The notes under the pieces are model-generated. The model had not been told where the DNA came from, did not search any database, and saw only the letters and a list, made by a program, of their open reading frames with translations. From Plasmopara viticola (taxonomy: Eukaryota; Oomycota; Peronosporomycetes; Peronosporales; Peronosporaceae): a stretch of 64,000 nucleotides of DNA. The first letter of the stretch is position 1. Every line of letters starts with the position of its first letter. Shown here in pieces: positions 58,527 to 64,000 of this stretch. The stretch spans positions 1,488,001-1,552,000 of the forward strand of contig MBPM02000007.1 of assembly GCA_001695595.3 (NCBI GenBank), read 5' to 3'. The translations under genes were made by a program, and so were the position numbers.

Positions 58527-60353
58527 ATGCGGTTTTGCTACTTGCGCATTGCACTACTCACCAGCGCCTTTGCTGCGAATGGATCCGCTGACACAGCAGA
58601 GATGGATGCCAACTTGGCCGCATCACGTACCGTATTTGCCCGTGACAATTTTGCTGCGTCCGCCGTTACAGAAACTCACAAGCCGACAAGTGTCGATGAC
58701 GAAGACAGGGCAAGCAAAACAATGGTCAAATTTGCCGAAATGATGGGGAAAACTTTGGACAGTAGCGTCATTAAAGGTTTGCATCTTTCCAAATTTATAT
58801 CCTTCATGAGAAAAAATATCACTCCGAAAGAACTTTACCATAAATTGGGTATAGGCGACCCGATAGGCAACGTCTTATCTAATGACCAATGGATCCGGTG
58901 GGCCTTTTTTGTCTACAAACTCGGTCGTAATTTTCAAGAGAATGATTACGAGTTTATTGTTACGGCAATGTCGGCCATACATGACGCCGAAACATTATCC
59001 AGCATAATAATTACCGCGGCCAATGCTGAAGATACGAAATCTTTGGCCATTGAGCTGGCTAAAGTTGCCGATGATCACATCAGGAGGCTTGTTTTCGATA
59101 GATTACCTGAGCTTGCCAGTAAATTATCTCCTCAGAAGAAACAGTCGGCAAAGAAGATTTATCAAACTCGTCGTGATCGTATCTTCACGTACTTAAAGAA
59201 GCACGTTGAAGACAACAAGCTACAAGATGAGAATTTTTTTTTATTGACCAGCTATCTAGGTGTTTTACGTGACGAGAACAACGCTGCTGGCACTACGCTA
59301 TCTATCTCCCACAACATTTTCGAGGATGCTGGATTACTCGACAAATTACTTTCGCTTAAGAATTTTCGCCATCAAGATGGTCTTGAAAGTTTGGTGTCGG
59401 TTTGGTTGGATGGAAACATACCTCCGACCAAAGTTGTGTCCATGCTGGTGCAAGATAAAGCGAAAGCTGATCACTTTACCATCCTTTTCTCAAACGGGCC
59501 AAAAAAGAGATTCTGGCTGCGCTACTTAGAAAAGTACAACGAGATAGAGCAGGATACGCTCACTGCAAATGTCAATTTTGAGCAACTTTTGCAAATACTG
59601 CTTGCGGTGGTGGAGAAAGAGTCGCCTGCAGCTGACAAATACATGGCGTTCACGACTATTCTCAAGATGCTGGTTTCCCCATCCTGTACCCATTTTGACT
59701 CAAGGCATGAACTTGAGATAAAGCTGATGTCTATCTTGTTGATGGATAGAATTCTTCCTTCCAATGTTTTGTCCATGCTGATGCACGGTGCAGCAGACAC
59801 CGACAAGTTTAATATTCTTTTCGTGAATCAGTTGTCGAAAAGGTTCTGGTTGCGCTATCTGAAAGAGTACAATCACTATAGCGTTGATGACGAGGACTTT
59901 ACAGACTTCGCAAATAGCGATTTTCAGCATCTACTGATGATGCTGCATGCGGTGATAGCGCCAGAGTCATCTACAGCTAGAAAGTTCTTGGCGAATAGCA
60001 CTCTTCTCAGAGTGCTAATTTCACCAGAGATTGCCAACGTCGTCACGGCTCAAAAGTTTTTGAAAGGGTTGACATCGAACTGGTTAAAGCATAAATTACC
60101 TCCATCAACTGTTGTGCTTTTGTTGGTGCGTGGAGAACAGGAAACAGACTACTTTAAGATACTTTTTATGAATGAGCCAAGCTCACAGTATTGGGAGGAC
60201 TACACGAATGCGTTTTACGCGGACAAGAACCATAAAATGTCGACGCTTATTGACGCCTTCGGCGACGCAGAATTCAAAACAATTCTGAAAGCGGGGTTGA
60301 CAGATGAGGCAACAAGCAAAAAGGCGGAAACTCTCCTTGATCAACTTAAGTGA
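58527..60353 (+). CDS. Effector D: secreted WY/LWY-repeat protein
   Basis: A protein of 608 residues. The signal peptide is MRFCYLRIALL...ANGSA. The acidic motif is DDEDRA; no RXLR is present (the site reads SRTVFARD). It has one WY and three LWY modules with all four tryptophans (WIRWAFF, FWLRYLEKYNE, FWLRYLKEYN, YWEDYTNAFY) and ends in SKKAETLLDQLK. The mature part has a single cysteine, in SPSCTHF. The frame is open for 101 codons upstream of 58527, but that part is not conserved in the paralogs and spans the likely UTR intron, so the start at 58527 is chosen. It lies in cassette unit 3. A role in manipulating host cells is inferred from fold and secretion. Confidence 0.9.
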   Translation: MRFCYLRIALLTSAFAANGSADTAEMDANLAASRTVFARDNFAASAVTETHKPTSVDDEDRASKTMVKFAEMMGKTLDSSVIKGLHLSKFISFMRKNITPKELYHKLGIGDPIGNVLSNDQWIRWAFFVYKLGRNFQENDYEFIVTAMSAIHDAETLSSIIITAANAEDTKSLAIELAKVADDHIRRLVFDRLPELASKLSPQKKQSAKKIYQTRRDRIFTYLKKHVEDNKLQDENFFLLTSYLGVLRDENNAAGTTLSISHNIFEDAGLLDKLLSLKNFRHQDGLESLVSVWLDGNIPPTKVVSMLVQDKAKADHFTILFSNGPKKRFWLRYLEKYNEIEQDTLTANVNFEQLLQILLAVVEKESPAADKYMAFTTILKMLVSPSCTHFDSRHELEIKLMSILLMDRILPSNVLSMLMHGAADTDKFNILFVNQLSKRFWLRYLKEYNHYSVDDEDFTDFANSDFQHLLMMLHAVIAPESSTARKFLANSTLLRVLISPEIANVVTAQKFLKGLTSNWLKHKLPPSTVVLLLVRGEQETDYFKILFMNEPSSQYWEDYTNAFYADKNHKMSTLIDAFGDAEFKTILKAGLTDEATSKKAETLLDQLK

Positions 60354-60552
60354 TGGACAGATAGCTTACAGAACGATTTGTAAGCGCGTATTAGTCAAAA
60401 AGTCTAAAGGCAAGTGGCTGCAATTTTCTACAAACACCATAATTTTTGAACGACATCGCCACTTTGTGCTTTGGGTATCTCGCTTGTCGAATTAAGGCGA
60501 ATATGATGGCGTGATGTGGCGTTTATAATCGTATAAAAGAAATATGTTAAAA

Positions 60553-61480
60553 GGGAGAATGGAAAAAAAATACCTGTTTTCAAATTTAATAAAAAAATAC
60601 CCCTCCAAAACATACCTAACAATAAATATTTTTGCAACAATGGTACATGAAGTTAAAGAATTAATTCCTTTTTCAGTTGTAATTTACCGCATACAATCTT
60701 TGAGGAGCCGTGAAGAGATGGTTAGGGTGCAATGCAAACAGAGAGATGGCGCGGGTTGATTCCACTTTTTGCAAAGTGGCTCGAAGTTACTGGACAGACC
60801 AAACAATGAGGTGTGGTTACATCTTATGCTGCCAGTTGCATCACTTCAAATTTAAAAATATACAAGAAAACAATTGAAGTATGTATAAGTTCAACTGCAT
60901 TGTCTGATGTGTCGGTTCAATCGAGACAAATAAGCCAACGGAGTATGCTGTAGAGGTAAACAGTACCAGTTGTACCTGCACATGCGGTTATGTGAAGGAC
61001 ATGGATGCTCCATTTCGACATGATAGCAGCACTCAAGTTCCCAAATCAGCTGTCACGTGCAGAGTTGTTATTTGGGATATATGGTCAACCAAAACGTATC
61101 TACTTGCCAACGATGAAGCACTCGAAGTGATGCCATTTGTGACAAATAGTGAACTGGTAAAAAGTGAGCATCTTCCACCAAATCTGTCCAAAAGAAAAGG
61201 TCGACCCGAAAAGAAGCGAATTGAACCACAGCAGGCTTCATTAAAAGTTGACGCACCAAAAAGTGTTGATCGATGCGGCAGGTGGGACACAACAAGCGTC
61301 GATCGCGCAGCATAAAAGTATGTTTTCTTTAGTGAGTTAGGGAAATTCCTAATGTTTATTTTACTTCCGAGGTGAATTTTTTTCATTTTGGTGGAAAAGT
61401 TGTGATTCGAGGTAGAGATTTTCCATTTAAACACATTTTTCTACATGTTTGAAAAAAGGTATATTTTCAGTTTTCCCTCT
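60553..61480 (+). mobile_element. Truncated MULE inserted in the 3' flank of effector D
   Basis: Absent from the same place in unit 2 (about 44587). The ends are imperfect inverted repeats of about 35 bp: GGGAGAATGGAAAAAAAATA on the left, and on the right the complement reads AGAGGGAAAACTGAAAATAT. Both continue into a TACC...TTTTCAAA run. Inside lies the C-terminal end of a MULE transposase. It is a different family from the element at 18781-21143. Target duplication not resolved. Confidence 0.65.
60930..61315 (+). pseudogene. MULE transposase C-terminus (SWIM region), broken
   Basis: The reading starts around CTCGYVKDMDAPFRH, a SWIM zinc finger in which the expected Cys before R-H is Phe. 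It continues through a frame containing SELVKSEHLPPNLSKRKGRP and ends RCGRWDTTSVDRAA, where a zinc knuckle RCGRCGxxGHxRRxC would be expected. The catalytic part is missing, and upstream traces (60544-60759) are not alignable with confidence. Confidence 0.65.
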
Positions 61481-63254
61481 ATTAATATGGCCATTTCCTT
61501 GCGCGACGCTTTTAGATTCAAAATTGACTTTCAGCAGTCTCAAATCAAATTGTGCCTGATGAGATTGAAAACAGGCGATGGTTTTAAGTTCGCCGTCTTA
61601 AGCGAAAAGTCAACGATGCTTGATATACCGGATAGACTGCAGTGGCCATTTATACTTCGACTCGCCACGTATATTGCCATGGTGCTAGGACTGTATCCAA
61701 TTAGTGGTCGCAAGAGGTACTTTCTACTGGGAAATTAAATCAATATGTAAACAGCATCCATAGCCACTGAACTTAGATGAAGTATCGAACATAGTAGCTT
61801 TGTAAGTCACAACAACAACTTGTTGAGAAGACTACAAAAGCTTCGATTAGAAGAAATTGGTGCGCTATAAATAATTAAATTCAATTCAGGTGCGGCCGTC
61901 AGCTTGTTGCTTGGACTATCGAGCTTTTCCGTCTCCGACATCAATTTCATCGTGTTGCTTTTGAATTATTCTCCTAATCTAGCTGCCAAATCTGGGTTGA
62001 CTTCCGTCTTTCTCACAATCTCACAAAAAACGAATTGGAATTAGCAAACAATAATTGCAAGAGATGCACTCTAGAACGATATGAATTGTGGTTTCTCCAC
62101 CTTCTGCTTGATAGCTTATGTCCCAGGAAAAGAATTTTTTGGCACTACCATTCTAAATACTTTATTACGCATCTCATTAAAAATCAACCCTTCTGACAGC
62201 ACATTTCATCTATCGGTACATGAATAAAGCAACGAAACATGTGATTAAAGAGGGTTCTGCATCTATAAGAGCGTAGAGTTTTAACCACCCGGCGTGCCTC
62301 CGTATTAGCCGATGTACGGGCATGTCAATTTCTTATTCTGAATTAGTCGCACTCTGATAGCGATACGTCAATGACTGTGCTAATGAGTCTCGAGCAGCAG
62401 CCTCATTGACTTCACATATGGTAGCCTCATTGTTACCATCTCCACTCCAATTACTTAAGATGAGTGCCACGTAAGTCACGACAAATGTCTACCTAACGCT
62501 AAGCAAACATCGTGACTCCTTAAGTCTTAAGTAAATGATTTTGTAGAAGAAAATCGATGGGTGCCGGTAGTGTCAATTTGTGTGAGTTATTTCTTGTGCT
62601 TAATATACATTGGTAACACAGAAAGTGCTAACAACAACAAAAACGTTACGAATTATTAAAAAAGAGATGGTAAAAGCACCATGTCGCATTCATATCAGCT
62701 TAACTTTTTCGACTGAGATCTCTTTCCTTGCTGTCTCATGCTGCTTGATTTTCGTCTTCTATGCTTGCTGCTTTCCTTGCTCGTACCTAATACGAATGAA
62801 TGGATCTGGCAAAGTGTCAATTACATTCGCAAGCCTTTTCTATGTAGTATTTTGCAGCAAAATTGATCGCTAATCTCGAGCAGCAAATAACTATTCTTTA
62901 TCGTCTACGGAGTAGATTGTCTTTCATTTTGATCTGGCGATCTAGCACTTAAAGGCTGAACGAGCCTATTTCATCACTTTTGTGTCCTACTTGATTTCTA
63001 TCTAGCCTAGATTCGAAAAGCGAGTTTGAGGCAACAACCACAACACAAAATCACAAATACTTCTGTAAACGTGTCGTAAAAATTGTTTATCTTACTACAA
63101 ATCGTGTGCTTACCATTTTAAACCATAGTGTTCGGAATAAAAGTAAAGGTCTGACTTCAAATCTAATTACTAATATCCGTTTACGGACTATCATTCCAGC
63201 CATGCATCCACCAATAACAGTGAGCAAGAAGAGACCTCGCCTCGGTCATAAATT
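61481..63254. repeat. 3' flank of effector D (unit 3)
   Basis: Collinear with 44.59-46.43 kb (ATATGGCCATTT near 61487; CTGCAGTGGCCAT near 61638; CATGTCGCATTCATA near 62681). No conserved frame. Confidence 0.6.
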
Positions 63255-63752
63255 TCTTCGCTTATATATAACTTCTCAATTGTGCGCTGCCAAAGCCACC
63301 GGTGGTGGTAAAGTTGGGGATGCTGAGTAGTCTGCATTCGTGTAGTTCGAACACTTTGCGCTTTGCTCATTCGTAAAGAGTATCTTGAAGCAGTCTGTTT
63401 TTTCTTCAAGGACCAGCAGAAGCACAACAGCAGACCGATGTCAATTCTTCCAAGTAGTGTTGGGCCGTGATGACGCTGGTAATCTCTGGTGGTATCAATA
63501 TTATAAGAACAGTGCTAGTCACCAGAAATATGTCAGCCATGGTAATCCTACAAAATATACTATCAATATAAAATGCTAGAAATAGATACTTACGATGCGC
63601 ATAAAGTCCTTTACATTAAAACTCAATCTATTTTGCGTATTAAGAAAGTGCATCCAGAAGCTCTTTGTTCACATACCAGGATAAATGATGGTATACGGAT
63701 CAGTTTTCGCTTTACCTTTCACCAGCATAGACACAATTTCAGACAGAGAGGT
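63255..63752 (-). pseudogene. C-terminal part of a third minus-strand effector relic
   Basis: Collinear with 46440-46964 (unit 2). The minus strand carries broken LWY sequence, with a SMLVKGKAKTDPYTI-like piece at 63669-63760 equivalent to SMLVQDKAKADHFTI of C and D. It meets an LTR start near 63755, as in unit 2. Its N-terminus lies outside the window. Confidence 0.7.
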
Positions 63753-63754
63753 GA

Positions 63755-64000
63755 TATGTCGAAACAGTCGTATATGGCGATTTTGCCGGTAACAAATGTT
63801 ACGTAAGGCAATCACATGCATTAGTAATTTCCATAAAAATGAACGATTATACAGTTTTCGAACAGAAAGAAATTTCAGATGTCCCATTATCATTAGATAC
63901 CAAAAGACCTTGTATGCTGACAGTAATCTAGGATGTGCAAAGAAGTTAGATGGGGTAAAGAAAATTGATAGCTTTGAGAATGGTGCTGAGAGCCACCAAT
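63755..64000 (+). repeat. Gypsy LTR, truncated by the window edge
   Basis: Matches the first ~250 bases of the LTRs at 46965 and 52143 (GCCGGTAACRR near 63785; GCTGAGAGCCACCA near 63985). It sits in the same part of the effector relic as the unit 2 element, which suggests that the insertion predates duplication of the unit. Confidence 0.7.

Overview
The window looks like an accessory, repeat-rich region of an oomycete nuclear genome, most likely a downy mildew relative (Peronosporaceae; Plasmopara- or Bremia-like). The evidence is four secreted, nearly cysteine-free WY/LWY-repeat effector genes with a (d)EER-like acidic motif, an AT-rich background, Ty3/gypsy and MULE relics of the type common in oomycetes, tRNA-derived SINEs, and one short GT-AG intron of 66 bp. 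The species assignment is inference.

Only five genes look intact. Four are paralogous effectors of about 600 to 620 residues: A (12443-14239, +), B (16175-17980, -), C (42534-44399, +) and D (58527-60353, +). The fifth is an alpha/beta hydrolase of the monoglyceride-lipase type (34839-35951, -, two exons). At least three more effector copies on the minus strand are broken (36028-36357; 46440-46964 plus 52664-53100; 63255-63752).

Layout: the window is built from repeated copies of one effector cassette. Unit 1 starts near 2.4 kb and runs to about 22 kb, but has been swollen by insertions. Unit 2 covers about 36.0-52.6 kb, and unit 3 runs from about 52.7 kb past the end. A cassette fragment lies at 33.3-34.1 kb. 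Each full unit holds, in order: the start of a minus-strand effector relic, a spacer with ~98-bp tandem repeats, a long 5' flank, a plus-strand effector, a long 3' flank, the tail of another minus-strand effector relic, and a gypsy LTR inserted in that relic. C and D start 16.0 kb apart.

Effector B is an inverted copy of A. It is bracketed by a MULE-type terminus at 15461 and a degenerate MULE at 18781-21143, so the whole 15461-21143 stretch has the form of a composite transposon carrying an effector. Two copies of a GC-rich SINE-like element have 13 to 14 bp target duplications; one has a perfect empty site beside gene A. Three copies of a different, tRNA-headed SINE occur at 5.1, 23.7 and 25.1 kb. 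A gypsy element with both LTRs (46965-52586) splits a minus-strand effector pseudogene.

The stretches 0-12 kb and 22-34 kb otherwise hold decayed retroelements and duplicated non-coding blocks. The effectors presumably act together only as a diversifying secreted family. The hydrolase looks like a resident housekeeping-type gene between repeats.
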